The notes: generated from the letters alone by a model not told the origin. A stretch of 64,000 bases of DNA from DAIPKP01 sp964539095 (GCA_964539095.1 CAZIFL010000002.1:145674-209673), one strand, 5' to 3'; shown: positions 9,168 to 17,723, counted from the stretch's first letter. Made by a program: numbers and translations.

Positions 9168-9383
9168 TTGGGTCGTTTTCTTACGGGTATAGCAGTAGGA
9201 CTTTTTGTGGCGGTATTTCTTACCACATCCTGGGGGAGCATGCTTCTTGCTCTTGTACTGGGGGCTTTTGTCTGGTTTCTCTATCGGGGGGATCCCTATC
9301 ATATTCGTCAGGAGGCCCACCGTTTTGTGCAGGCCGTGGCCTCTTTCTTTCGGGAGACGGTGCAGAAGATCAAGGGGGGGTAG
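9168..9383 (+). CDS. Small membrane protein of unknown function
   Basis: 71-residue protein with one long or two short hydrophobic segments (residues ~6-40) ending in a charged, amphipathic tail with the histidine/glutamine-rich stretch HIRQEAHRFVQAV. I chose TTG 9168 because AAAGGAGG sits seven bases before it; an ATG at 9144 in the same frame has no ribosome site. The protein was not recognised. It lies 42 bases after the DHH gene and likely shares its transcript. Confidence 0.55.
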   Translation: MGRFLTGIAVGLFVAVFLTTSWGSMLLALVLGAFVWFLYRGDPYHIRQEAHRFVQAVASFFRETVQKIKGG

Positions 9384-9509
9384 AAGAAGGCCTTCTGCGT
9401 TGTTTGGTGTGTTCCCCATGGGTTTTTGGGGTTGCGGTATTTTTCAAACTGTTGAAAAACGTATTCTTTGTAAAGAGCCCCTGCGGGGGAGCATAAGGGG
9501 GAATATGTC

Positions 9510-10670
9510 ATGTCTTTTCTGCAATCCCTAGGAGGTTCCAGCCTTTTCCTGCTCGCTCTGGCGGTTTTTTCGGGGATCCTTCTGGGAAAGATCCGCCTGG
9601 GGGGCATGTCTCTCGGCTCTTCCGGGGCCCTCTTCACGGGGCTTGCCATAGGAGCCCTGGGGGGAGATATCCCCAAACCCTTCTTCGACTGGAATCTGCT
9701 TATTTTTGTGGCCTCCGTGGGGCTTCTGGCGGCCCGGGATATTCTGGGAGTGCTCCGGTGGTACGGTATGAAATTCGTGATTCTCGCAGTAGGCGTTACC
9801 GGAGTGGGAGCCTTGAGCACCGCTCTTTTGGGGCTCCTGGCGGGAAATGCCTCTCCGGAGATGTTGGGTGGGGCTTACGTGGGGGCCTACACAAGCTCTC
9901 CCGGTCTCGGGGCGGCACTGGAGCTTTCCGGGGGGAGTGGGCTTGTGGCAGCGGGATTTTCCGTGGCGTATCCCTTCGGGGTTCTGGCGGTGGTACTCTT
10001 CGTTCAGGGGGCGCCGCACATCTTTGGTATTGATGTGAAGCGGGAGCGTCAGGCTCTGGAGGCCCGGCTTCACGAATCCCCCGGCAAAGATGCTACTCCG
10101 GAAGAGGATCTTTCCTGTCTCCCCCTGAGCCTTCTTTCCTTTGTTTTCTGCCTGGTGGCGGGAATTCTTCTCGGCAGGATCACCCTTCCCTTGGGGCCTC
10201 TGGGGAGCGTGGGGGTGGGAACTTCCGGAGGAACCCTCCTCATGGCCCTTTTTCTGGGAGCTTTAGGCCGATTGGGGCCTTTGGATTTTCGTGCCGGGGC
10301 GGGATGCCTCAAGACGCTACGGGAGCTTTCCCTTCTCTTCTTCCTCGCCGCAGCGGGGATACAGGCGGGGGAGGAGGCTGTGATAGCCTTTCGAACCCAC
10401 GGCATGGTGCTGGCCCTCATCGGTCTGGGATCTGCCGCAGCGGGAATTCTCTTTGGTTTTTTCCTGGGGTGGAAGGTCTGGAAGATGAACTGGGTGCTTC
10501 TCGCAGGAGCCATCTGTGGGGCCATGACGAGCACCCCCGGTCTGGGGGCTGCCATTGATGCCACGGGTACCGAGGATTGTGCGGCGGGCTACGGAGGAAC
10601 CTATCCCGTGGCAATTCTCTGTATGGTGATCTTTACCACCCTGCTGCAGCGATTTCTGGCGCTGTTCTAA
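9510..10670 (+). CDS. AspT/YidE/YbjL-type membrane transporter
   Basis: 386-residue membrane protein built of two repeated halves. Each half carries the signature of the AspT/YidE/YbjL duplication domain: AYTSSPGLGAALE (~residues 129-141) and AMTSTPGLGAAID (~residues 334-346). About ten to twelve hydrophobic segments. AspT exchanges aspartate for alanine; related proteins have unknown anions as substrates. Unlike AspT, there is no central pair of TrkA-C domains: the loop between the halves is only a short charged stretch (~residues 170-205). It may export or exchange dicarboxylates or amino acids in fermentation; substrate is inference. The ribosome site is an A/G-rich AAGGGGGAA before the ATG. 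Confidence 0.75.
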   Translation: MSFLQSLGGSSLFLLALAVFSGILLGKIRLGGMSLGSSGALFTGLAIGALGGDIPKPFFDWNLLIFVASVGLLAARDILGVLRWYGMKFVILAVGVTGVGALSTALLGLLAGNASPEMLGGAYVGAYTSSPGLGAALELSGGSGLVAAGFSVAYPFGVLAVVLFVQGAPHIFGIDVKRERQALEARLHESPGKDATPEEDLSCLPLSLLSFVFCLVAGILLGRITLPLGPLGSVGVGTSGGTLLMALFLGALGRLGPLDFRAGAGCLKTLRELSLLFFLAAAGIQAGEEAVIAFRTHGMVLALIGLGSAAAGILFGFFLGWKVWKMNWVLLAGAICGAMTSTPGLGAAIDATGTEDCAAGYGGTYPVAILCMVIFTTLLQRFLALF

Positions 10671-10708
10671 CGGGCAGGGCAGAAGACATTGTGAGGAGGT
10701 AGAAAGAG

Positions 10709-12823
10709 ATGGAGAACAGAGTTGATTTGCAGCGTATGTTTGCCCCCCAAAGCGTGGCGGTGATCGGCGCTTCGGGAAATCTGGAGAGCGTTTCAGGCAG
10801 ATCTCTGGGATATCTGAAGCAGTTCGCCTATGCTGGCAAGGTCTATCCGGTGAACCCCAAGTATCAGGAGATCGGAGGCTATCCCTGCTATCCCGATGTG
10901 ACCTCCCTTCCGGAGACTCCGGATGTGGCGCTTCTCATGGTGCGGGCCTCCCTGGTGCCGGGGATTCTGAAGGAGTGTGTCGCCAAGGGGGTTCCCTACG
11001 CCATCATCTACTCCTCGGGATTTGCGGAATCCGATCAGGGGGATAGCCAGGAGGAGCTGCTTGCCATCGCCCGGGAGGGGGGGATGCGCATTCTGGGGCC
11101 CAACTGCCAGGGACTTCTTAACCTGGTGGATCGGGTGCCTCTCACCTTTACCGGAGCCCTCCATCAGGCGGAGATCCCCGAACCGGGGCATGTGGCTTTC
11201 ATCTCCCAGAGCGGGGCCTTCGGTTTCTCCTCCTACACGCTGGGAAAGGAAAACGGCGTAGGGTTCCGCTACATCGTCACCACGGGAAACCAGTCGGATC
11301 TTGATGTGGTGGATTGCGCTCTTCATGTTATTCAAGATCCCGAAGTGCGGCTCCTCATGATGTATCTCGAAGGGTACAACGAGGGGGAGCGCTTTCTCGA
11401 ACTGGTACGTCAGGCTCGGCTCCGAAATATCCCCGTGGCGGTGCTCAAGGCGGGGAGAAGCCCCTCCGCCCAGGCGGCGGCCCAGAGCCATACCGCAGCC
11501 CTCACGGGGGATGAGGCGGTGTGGGATGCCATCTTCAAGCAGTACTGCATCCTCCCCATGGAGGATGTGGACGATATCACTGCCTACGGCCAGATCTTCG
11601 GTGCTCCCGAGCGCACCTCGGGAAACCGGGTGGGGGTGCTTACCACCTCGGGGGGAGCGGGAATCGTTCTGACCGATAGCCTCTACGATTTGGGCATGGA
11701 AATTTCCGCCTTCTCCGAAGAGACCCAGAAGGCCATTGCCCAGCACATTCCGGATTTCGGATCTCCTCGGAATCCCGTGGATATGACCGTGCAGATCTCC
11801 AATGATCCCGGAGGGTTTGAAAAGGTTCTTGATGTAGTGCTGGAGAGCGGCGAGGTGGATATACTGATCAACGCGGTCTCCATGATTGTAGGAGATGCCG
11901 GCAGAACCATGGCGGAGGTGATTCGCTCCCGGTACGGCCACAAGGGGATCCCTCAGGCGGTGACCTGGCTCATGGATCAGGATCACGGTGGGGAGTTCTT
12001 CTCCCTTCTTCGTGAGGGGGGGGTTCCCTTCTATCGAAGCCTTCGACGCTGTGCCAAGGCAGTGAAGGCCCTCTCCTCCTGGAGTGCTCACTGCGCCTGT
12101 TCCGAAGGAGCCTGTGAGGTTCCCTACTATCCTGAAGGTGCCCCCCAGCTCGCCTCTTTTCCCCAGGAGATGACAGAATACGATGCCAAAAGGCTTCTTG
12201 ATCTTCACGGTATCCCCATTACTCGAGAGTTGCTCTGCCAGAGCATGGAGGAGGCCTTCGATGCCGCCGAGGAGATCGGCTATCCCGTGGCCCTCAAGGT
12301 GATGTCTCCGGACATTCTTCACAAGACCGAGGCGGGATGTATCGCCCTCAACATAACCTCCCTGGAAGAGATGCGGGAGGCCTATAAAAGAATTCGGAAC
12401 AATGCCGCGGCTTCCAACCCCGGGGCAAGAATTCAGGGCTTTCTGGTGCAGCAAATGGTTCGAGGCGGATTGGAATGCATCGTGGGGGTGAAGCGGGATA
12501 CCACCTTCGGCCCCATGGTGGCGGTGGGTCTCGGGGGGATCTACGTGGAGGTGCTCCGGGATATCGCCCTTCGGCGGGGGCCCGTTACCGAAGAGGAGGC
12601 CCTGGGAATGATCCGTCAGATCAAGGGTGCTCCCTTCCTCTTCGGAGCCCGAAAGCAGCGTCCTCTGGATGTGGGGGCGCTGGCGAAGGTGGTAAGTGCC
12701 GCCTCCCGGCTTGCCTGGATCGAAGAGGATCTTCAGGAGCTGGATATCAATCCGGTCTTCGTCCGTTCCGAAGGAGAGGGCGCTGTGGCGGGAGATGCTC
12801 TGGTGATCCGCAAAAGGAAGTAG
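10709..12823 (+). CDS. Acetate/acyl-CoA ligase (ADP-forming), alpha-beta fusion
   Basis: Converts acyl-CoA, ADP and phosphate to acid, ATP and CoA, the energy-conserving last step of amino-acid fermentation. 704 residues, the length of the single-chain (ACD-type) enzyme. Domains in order: CoA-binding Rossmann domain (AVIGASGNLESVSGRSLGY, ~residues 16-34); succinyl-CoA-ligase-like domain with FISQSGAFGFSSY and TTGNQSDLDVVDCA; the phosphohistidine region AQSHTAALTGDEAVWDA (~residues 259-275); and a C-terminal ATP-grasp domain (ALKVMSPDILHKTEAGC, LDINPVFV). AGGAGGT precedes the ATG. It stands alone after the AspT-like transporter. Confidence 0.9.
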   Translation: MENRVDLQRMFAPQSVAVIGASGNLESVSGRSLGYLKQFAYAGKVYPVNPKYQEIGGYPCYPDVTSLPETPDVALLMVRASLVPGILKECVAKGVPYAIIYSSGFAESDQGDSQEELLAIAREGGMRILGPNCQGLLNLVDRVPLTFTGALHQAEIPEPGHVAFISQSGAFGFSSYTLGKENGVGFRYIVTTGNQSDLDVVDCALHVIQDPEVRLLMMYLEGYNEGERFLELVRQARLRNIPVAVLKAGRSPSAQAAAQSHTAALTGDEAVWDAIFKQYCILPMEDVDDITAYGQIFGAPERTSGNRVGVLTTSGGAGIVLTDSLYDLGMEISAFSEETQKAIAQHIPDFGSPRNPVDMTVQISNDPGGFEKVLDVVLESGEVDILINAVSMIVGDAGRTMAEVIRSRYGHKGIPQAVTWLMDQDHGGEFFSLLREGGVPFYRSLRRCAKAVKALSSWSAHCACSEGACEVPYYPEGAPQLASFPQEMTEYDAKRLLDLHGIPITRELLCQSMEEAFDAAEEIGYPVALKVMSPDILHKTEAGCIALNITSLEEMREAYKRIRNNAAASNPGARIQGFLVQQMVRGGLECIVGVKRDTTFGPMVAVGLGGIYVEVLRDIALRRGPVTEEEALGMIRQIKGAPFLFGARKQRPLDVGALAKVVSAASRLAWIEEDLQELDINPVFVRSEGEGAVAGDALVIRKRK

Positions 12824-12837
12824 ATCAAAAGCAGGTC

Positions 12838-12920
12838 GAGAGTAAGTCAAAAATAAATCAATCAAAGAAGACAGAAGCAAAGCAGAAGTAAAGCAGAAGC
12901 AGAAGCAGGACGGAAGCAAA
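12838..12920 (+). repeat. Low-complexity AGCAGAAG-type purine-rich repeat
   Basis: After the acyl-CoA ligase stop there is a stretch almost free of pyrimidine runs, made of degenerate copies of AAGCAGAAG / AAGCAAAG (clearest at 12870-12915). It lies in a 143-base gap before larC. No secondary structure or gene was recognised. It looks like slippage-expanded satellite DNA. Confidence 0.6.
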
Positions 12921-12966
12921 GAACTTTTCGGGGAAGCTCCCGGAGACTATTTTCGGAGGATTACGT

Positions 12967-14118
12967 ATGCTTGTATTTGAACCCCACTGTGGGGTGAGCG
13001 GTGATATGTTGCTGGGGTGTCTCGTGGATCTTGGGGGCGACCCCGCACTTTTGGAGGGTCTGCAGAAGGCCCTTCGTTCTCAGGAGGAGGAGATCGCCCT
13101 CTCGGTGCAGAAAATCCAGAAAAAAGGTATCCGGGCCACCCGGGTGGCGGTGAAGGACCATGCCCCTCCCTCGGGGAGAAGCGGCAAGGCCATGAGAGCC
13201 CTTATGGAGCGTACAGCGTCTCTCTGCGGAGCCTCCGAAAGGGTTTTGGAGGACGCTCTAAAGGCTTTGGAACTTCTGCTTGGAGCGGAGGCTCAGGTTC
13301 ACGGGGCATCTCCCGAGGAAGTGCATCTTCACGAGGCGGCGAGTGCAGACACCATTTTGGATATGCTTGGCTTCTTTCTGTTGCTGGAGAATATGGGATA
13401 TCCCCCCATGGCCAGCACCCCCCTTCGGGTGGGGGGAGGGCATGTGCAGTGCGCCCACGGGCTTCTCCCCGTCCCGGTCCCTGCGGTAACCGCTCTTCTT
13501 GCTCAAGGGAAGCTTCCCTTCCAAGGAGGCCCCGTGGAGGAGGAGATCGCCACCCCCACAGGGGTAGCGTTGCTCCTTTCTCAGGCCACCTTTTACAGCC
13601 ATTTCCCCCGGGGAACCTCCCTCGGGGTGGGTTACGGTGCAGGAACCAAAGATTTTGCAGTTCCCAACGTGCTTCGGGGAACCTTGGTGCGTTCCGAGAC
13701 TTCGGAGACATCCCCGGACTCTCCCCTCTGGATCCTTGAGACGGGTATCGATGATGCCACCGGGGAGGAGATGGGGTATGCTTTGGAAAAGCTTCGTGCC
13801 CTGGCTCCGGAGGTGTACCTTTCTCAGGGAATCGGCAAGAAGGGGCGCCCCTTCTTTCTCCTTCGGGTTCTTGCGGAGGAGAAAGATCGGGAGGAACTGA
13901 CCCGGCAGATCCTGAAGCTTACCTCTACTCTGGGAGTGCGTTCCTGGCGGGTGGAGCGGGTAGCTCTGGATCGGAAGATCGAGAAAAAGACTGTTTTCAT
14001 GGATGGCAAACCGTACCCCCTTCGGGTAAAGATCTCTTCCGCTCCGGGAATTTGCAAGGAAAAGCCCGAGTTCGACGACGTGGCGGCCCTGTTGGAGGAG
14101 GAATCCTCCCATGCATGA
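12967..14118 (+). CDS. larC: Nickel pincer cofactor biosynthesis protein LarC
   Basis: Inserts nickel into the pyridinium-dithiocarboxylate ligand to finish the nickel-pincer nucleotide cofactor of LarA-type racemases/epimerases. 383 residues with the family start pattern (HCGVSGDMLLGCLVDLGG), the central VHLHEAASADTILDMLG and TPTGVALL motifs, and a C-terminal ferredoxin-like half (ETGIDDATGEEMGYALEKL). In Lactiplantibacillus the two halves are joined by a programmed frameshift; here they form one uninterrupted frame. GGAGG is seven bases upstream of the ATG. The gene overlaps larB by eight bases. No larA or larE is in the window. Confidence 0.9.
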   Translation: MLVFEPHCGVSGDMLLGCLVDLGGDPALLEGLQKALRSQEEEIALSVQKIQKKGIRATRVAVKDHAPPSGRSGKAMRALMERTASLCGASERVLEDALKALELLLGAEAQVHGASPEEVHLHEAASADTILDMLGFFLLLENMGYPPMASTPLRVGGGHVQCAHGLLPVPVPAVTALLAQGKLPFQGGPVEEEIATPTGVALLLSQATFYSHFPRGTSLGVGYGAGTKDFAVPNVLRGTLVRSETSETSPDSPLWILETGIDDATGEEMGYALEKLRALAPEVYLSQGIGKKGRPFFLLRVLAEEKDREELTRQILKLTSTLGVRSWRVERVALDRKIEKKTVFMDGKPYPLRVKISSAPGICKEKPEFDDVAALLEEESSHA

Positions 14119-14887
14119 AGAGACGCTTCGCAAACACCTCCGAGAGTATCGGGAGGGCTCTCTCTCAGAGAGGGAAGTACTCTCTCTTCTGGGCTCCCTC
14201 CCTTACGAAGATCTCGGAGAGGTCAAGCTCGACACCCATCGGGAGCTTCGCCGGGGATTCCCAGAGATTATCTACTCCCCTGGCAAAAGCCCGGAGCAGA
14301 TCCGGGCCATTGCAGAGGCTCTGAAGGAGCGCTCCGGGGCGGTGCTCTTCTCCCGGGTTACCCCCGCCCAGGTGGTACTGCTTCGAGAGGTGATGACGGA
14401 CCTCTACTATTCCGAAATTGCCCGGGCTGCCTACCGCAGAGGGGAATTCGTGGAAGAAGCGGGGGAACTCCTCGTCGTTACCGCTGGAAGCAGCGATGTC
14501 CCCGTGGCGGAGGAGGCGGCTCTTACGGCCTCTCTCATGGGATGTGAAGTTACCCGGCTTTACGATGTGGGGGTTGCGGGGATTCATCGGCTTCTGGATA
14601 ACCTCCCCCTTCTTCGAAAGGCCCAGGCTCTGGTGGTGGTGGCGGGGATGGATGGAGCCCTCCCCAGCGTAATCTCCGGGCTTGTTGCCGCTCCGGTGGT
14701 GGCGATACCTACCAGCACGGGGTATGGGGCCTCCTTCGGAGGGGTCTCCGCCCTTCTCGCCATGCTCAACTCCTGCTCCCCCGGAGTGACAGTGGTGAAC
14801 ATCGATAACGGTGTGGGGGGAGGATATGCGGGGGGGCTTATGGCTCGTGGAGCCCATAGGAGGTTGCCGGAAAATAGTGTAGAATAA
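14111..14887 (+). CDS. larB: Nickel pincer cofactor biosynthesis protein LarB
   Basis: Carboxylates and hydrolyses nicotinic acid adenine dinucleotide, the first step towards the nickel-pincer cofactor. 258 residues. The C-terminal two-thirds is PurE/AIR-carboxylase-like, with TAGSSDVPVAEEAALTA, VVVAGMDGALPSVISGLV and the glycine-rich PTSTGYGASFGG. The N-terminal ~80 residues (RKHLREYREGSLSEREVL) are the family's helical lead. Starts within the end of larC (ATG 14111, larC stop 14116-14118), with the GGAGGAGGAA ribosome site inside larC, so translation is probably coupled. Confidence 0.92.
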   Translation: MHEETLRKHLREYREGSLSEREVLSLLGSLPYEDLGEVKLDTHRELRRGFPEIIYSPGKSPEQIRAIAEALKERSGAVLFSRVTPAQVVLLREVMTDLYYSEIARAAYRRGEFVEEAGELLVVTAGSSDVPVAEEAALTASLMGCEVTRLYDVGVAGIHRLLDNLPLLRKAQALVVVAGMDGALPSVISGLVAAPVVAIPTSTGYGASFGGVSALLAMLNSCSPGVTVVNIDNGVGGGYAGGLMARGAHRRLPENSVE

Positions 14888-14938
14888 ACCGAGCGCGAAC
14901 AGCGCCTTGTGTAGAAGGAGCTGAGGAGGGCGAGAGAT

Positions 14939-15193
14939 ATGGAAGAAAAGCGTGATGCAGAATCCCGTATGAAGGATCTCGAAAAGGAGATTTTGCTCGC
15001 GGAAGAGCGTATGAGAAAGCTCAAGGAAGATCTTGAAAACGTGGATCCTCAGGTGGTGGAGAGGGCACAGCAGATTCTTCAGGCCAATGCGGAGGTCACC
15101 AGCAAAAACGTGGAAGATCTTGATCTTGGTGTGGAATTCGGTCTCTTTTTGGAGGGTGCGGAGGCTTCCGATCCTTCCGCGAAAAACGAGTAA
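14939..15193 (+). CDS. Small coiled-coil protein of unknown function
   Basis: 84 residues; residues 1-45 are a charged coiled coil (EKEILLAEERMRKLKEDLEN), and the tail is acidic. No signal peptide or membrane segment. AGGAGGG precedes the ATG. It sits 15 bases ahead of the Synerg-CTERM-type secreted protein gene and may share its transcript. Not recognised as a known family. Confidence 0.6.
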   Translation: MEEKRDAESRMKDLEKEILLAEERMRKLKEDLENVDPQVVERAQQILQANAEVTSKNVEDLDLGVEFGLFLEGAEASDPSAKNE

Positions 15194-15208
15194 AAGGAGT
15201 AGTGATCT

Positions 15209-15562
15209 ATGACCTGTTTTTGTGAGAAAAAAAGAGCATGGCCCAGATTCTTTCTGGGGACTCTGCTTGTTGGTATGCTCCTGCTCTCACCCCTTCCGGG
15301 ATTTGCCTGAGGACCGACACCGTGTCCGACCCCGGTGGGGCCGACAGCTACCCCTGTTCCTACGGCTACTCCTGTTCCGACAGCTACCCCTGTTCCTACC
15401 CCCGGAGAGGCTTCGCCTACTCCGGAGCCCACGGTCACGACTGCTCCAATCCCATCTCCTGGTGCGAGCGTTGGAGGAGGCGGCGGCGGGGGCTGTGCAT
15501 TCGGATTTTTGCCAGGAGCGGTTCTTTTGGTGCTCCCGCTTGTGCTGTTCCGGAAAAAATAG
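15209..15562 (+). CDS. Secreted Synerg-CTERM-type protein with in-frame TGA (selenocysteine, readthrough or decayed)
   Basis: From ATG 15209 (AAAGGAG upstream) the frame reads a signal peptide of ~33 residues ending LLLSPLPGFA, then TGA at 15308-15310. The same frame then continues open for 83 codons to TAG 15560. After the TGA come Pro/Thr-rich PTATPV repeats and then a C-terminal tail of seven glycines, a cysteine, a hydrophobic helix (GAVLLVLPLVLF) and RKK. This tail is the pattern of the Synergistota Synerg-CTERM sorting domain. Signal peptide and sorting tail in one frame mean the TGA interrupts a once- or still-functional gene. Directly after it a CCCC-GGT-GGGG hairpin (15330-15340) could act as a bacterial SECIS. 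A nonsense mutation is the simple alternative. A GTG at 15335 would lose the signal peptide. Confidence 0.7.
15330..15340 (+). promoter_or_regulatory. Candidate SECIS-like hairpin after in-frame TGA
   Basis: Four G:C pairs (15330-15333 with 15337-15340) close a GGT loop whose first base is 24 bases after the TGA. Position, short stem and G in the loop fit the loose bacterial SECIS pattern. The surrounding DNA is GC-rich and repetitive, so chance is quite possible. Confidence 0.3.
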
Positions 15563-15730
15563 CCTTTTTCCTGTCGCATCAGTCGCCAGCTTTCCGGAAG
15601 AACGTTTCTCTGGAAAAAGGGGAGCAGAAATATGTTGCCTTTCCTTCCGGGATGTGGGAATATTTTGCTGTTCCGTATCCTCGGTTCTTTTAGGGGATCT
15701 CGGTCTGTGAGGGGGCGATGGAGACTGGAG

Positions 15731-16339
15731 ATGTATTTTGCTCGGCACGGAGAGACTGCGTGGAACGCTCTCCGGCGTTATCAGGGGAGAAGCGATATCC
15801 CCCTGAACTCTCAGGGAGAGCATCAGGCCCGTCTTCTCGGAAGGCGGATCTGCGCTCTTAAGCCTGAGGCGATCTTTTACAGCCCCCTTCTTCGGGCGAA
15901 GGAGACCGCTCGGATTGTGGGGAGTCTTTGGAAAGAACATACCCTCTGTATGCCCCTGGAGGATCTGCAGGAGTGGAATTTCGGTGCCTGGGAGGGGCTT
16001 ACTGTGGAGGAAATTGAGAACTCCTACGGAGAGGCCTATCTTCGGTGGCGGCAGAATCCCGGGAGCTATGTCCCCCCGGGAGGAGAGTCTTTGGAATCTC
16101 TGAAAGGGCGGGTGCAGCAGGCTCTTTCCCGTATTGAAGCGTACCCCTTTTCGCGAGTTCTCGTGGTAACCCATGGAGGGGTGGTGCGGGCGGCTCTTCT
16201 GGTTCTTCTGGGGCTTGAAAACAGATCTTTCTGGGAGATGACCATGAAAAACTGTTCTCTCACGGGAGTAACCAAAAAAGAGGGGGCTTCGGTTCTCTCT
16301 ATCTATGATGACGACTCGCACCTTTTCGAGGCCATCTGA
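15731..16339 (+). CDS. Histidine phosphatase family protein (phosphoglycerate mutase-like)
   Basis: Cytoplasmic phosphatase of the histidine phosphatase superfamily, 202 residues. The catalytic motif ARHGETAWNALRRYQG lies at residues ~4-19, the second motif SPLLRAKETARI at ~51-62, the acid/base region EEWNFGAWEGL-like at ~80-95, and the second catalytic histidine in VVTHGGVVRAA. I start at ATG 15731 with GGAG seven bases upstream; the frame is open further back without family similarity. Substrate is unclear: cobalamin phosphatase CobC, sugar-phosphate phosphatases and PhoE-type enzymes all look like this. It is followed 50 bases later by a sigma factor. Confidence 0.85.
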   Translation: MYFARHGETAWNALRRYQGRSDIPLNSQGEHQARLLGRRICALKPEAIFYSPLLRAKETARIVGSLWKEHTLCMPLEDLQEWNFGAWEGLTVEEIENSYGEAYLRWRQNPGSYVPPGGESLESLKGRVQQALSRIEAYPFSRVLVVTHGGVVRAALLVLLGLENRSFWEMTMKNCSLTGVTKKEGASVLSIYDDDSHLFEAI

Positions 16340-16388
16340 AAAAGGGAGAGGTTTTTTCAAAAGCCCCGAGAGTGCGGAGGGAGGCAAC

Positions 16389-16988
16389 ATGAATTCTTAC
16401 GAAGATCACCGAGAAGATCCCAGACTTTCCCCCGCCGAGGAGACGTCTCTCTGGGAGCGCTTCTCCCTGGGTGACGAAGACGCTCGGGAGAGGCTTGTTC
16501 TTGCCTATCGTCCCCTTGTCTTCTGGATTGCCCGGAAGTTCGGGGTTCCCTCCTTTACGCTGGGGGATCTTGTACAGGAAGGGATGATGGCTCTCCTGAA
16601 ATCTATGGAGAGCTACGATCCCCACAAGGGGATTCGCTTTAGCACCTACGGCTTTTATCGGATTCGAGGCAGTATGGTGAACTATCTTCAGCGGGTGGAG
16701 GCAAAAGCCCCTCTCCCGATGGAGGATATGGAGTATACTCTTGGCTCCGAGGATATGCAGGACACCCTGGATCTTCTGCTTACGGTGGAGCACGAAATGG
16801 GAAAGCTCCAGGAGAGAGAGGCCGAGGTGGTGCGCTCCCTTGTTATTCAGGGGGTTCGGGCCAAGGAGTACGCAGCACAGCATCACCTTGACGTGAGCCA
16901 CGTTTACCGGATTCAGAGACGGGCTCTTGAAAAATTGCGGCAGTGGATGGGTGTGGGAGAGCCACAAAAGCAGCCCGAAAAGGGATAA
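16389..16988 (+). CDS. RNA polymerase sigma factor, sigma-70 family (FliA/SigF-like)
   Basis: 199-residue alternative sigma factor. Region 2 is clear: RLVLAYRPLVFWIARKFGV, DLVQEGMMALLKSMESYDP, then FSTYGFYRIRGSMVNYL, closest to the sigma-28/sporulation group. Region 4 is a helix-turn-helix near the C-terminus (VRAKEYAAQHHLDVSHVYR). Region 3 is very short and region 1 absent. ATG 16389 follows GGAGGGAGG; the frame is open to 16305 but without similarity. It lies upstream of a membrane protein gene and bamA. Its regulon cannot be seen; envelope genes or motility are possible. Confidence 0.85.
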   Translation: MNSYEDHREDPRLSPAEETSLWERFSLGDEDARERLVLAYRPLVFWIARKFGVPSFTLGDLVQEGMMALLKSMESYDPHKGIRFSTYGFYRIRGSMVNYLQRVEAKAPLPMEDMEYTLGSEDMQDTLDLLLTVEHEMGKLQEREAEVVRSLVIQGVRAKEYAAQHHLDVSHVYRIQRRALEKLRQWMGVGEPQKQPEKG

Positions 16989-17034
16989 AACCATAAGACA
17001 GGTCCCTTATTCCCTTAACAGGAGCGTGCTTTTC

Positions 17035-17646
17035 ATGGAAAGAAAGTTGCGGCGAGTGCAGCGCTGGATTGATCGGTGCCGGGAAGCATGCCGGATGCAG
17101 AAATGGCAAATGGCTCTTCTGGAGATCGAATCCGCCAAGGCAGATCTCGAAGGGGTTCGTCGTTCCATATGGGAGCGTGCTGAAGCGCAGGAGACGGGAG
17201 AGACGGACTTCTTTTCCACCGCAGGGATCCTTTTTCGCCGGGGGGGAGTAGCTCTTTTTATTCTTTTTTTCCTCGCGGTTCCTCTGGGAGTGGCAGAGCG
17301 TCCCCTTCTTCTCGTCGAGAAGGAGGAGAAGAGCCTCTTCTTCGTTACTCGGGATGAACGAGAGCTTCTTACCTCTCTCCGCAAATCTCTCAGCTCCGGA
17401 GCGCTTCGTTTCTCCGAGGCGGATTTTTCCTCGCAGGAGGCTCTAAGGGATCCTCAAAAGAATCCTCTCCCGCAGCAGAGCTATGCTTCCGCGTTGGAGG
17501 TGAGAAAAGACGTTTCTCTCCCACAGAAGGAGGAGACGCCCGCCCGGAAGGCTCCGGAACGGTTGGAAATTGACGAAGTACTTGCCCTTGTGCAGGTGGG
17601 GGAACGTGCTCTCCGGGGCTCCGCCATTGAGGTAGTTACGGAGTAG
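17035..17646 (+). CDS. Single-pass membrane protein of unknown function
   Basis: 203 residues. A basic N-terminal helical segment (ERKLRRVQRWIDRCREACR), then one hydrophobic segment at about residues 65-83 (GGVALFILFFLAVPLGVAE), then a polar, mostly helical C-terminal part rich in Glu, Lys and Pro. AGGAG lies ten bases upstream of ATG 17035. It sits between the sigma factor and bamA. With the N-terminus inside, the last ~115 residues would face the periplasm; an anti-sigma or envelope-assembly role is only a guess from position. No known domain recognised. Confidence 0.65.
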   Translation: MERKLRRVQRWIDRCREACRMQKWQMALLEIESAKADLEGVRRSIWERAEAQETGETDFFSTAGILFRRGGVALFILFFLAVPLGVAERPLLLVEKEEKSLFFVTRDERELLTSLRKSLSSGALRFSEADFSSQEALRDPQKNPLPQQSYASALEVRKDVSLPQKEETPARKAPERLEIDEVLALVQVGERALRGSAIEVVTE

Positions 17647-17723
17647 TCCGCTTGTGAGCGAAACGCCCCTTGCCGGGGACGGTTGGACAGAGTAGGAAGA
17701 AACTGGAAGGAGTTGGTTGTGGG

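Noticed and set aside
12475..12891. Plus-strand open frame overlapping the end of the acyl-CoA ligase and the purine repeat
   Set aside because: Shifted frame of the ligase gene extended by the stop-poor repeat; no start signal or similarity.
15632..15730. N-terminal extension of the histidine phosphatase
   Set aside because: Family motif starts at MYFARHGE, GGAG sits seven bases before ATG 15731, and the extension has no similarity.
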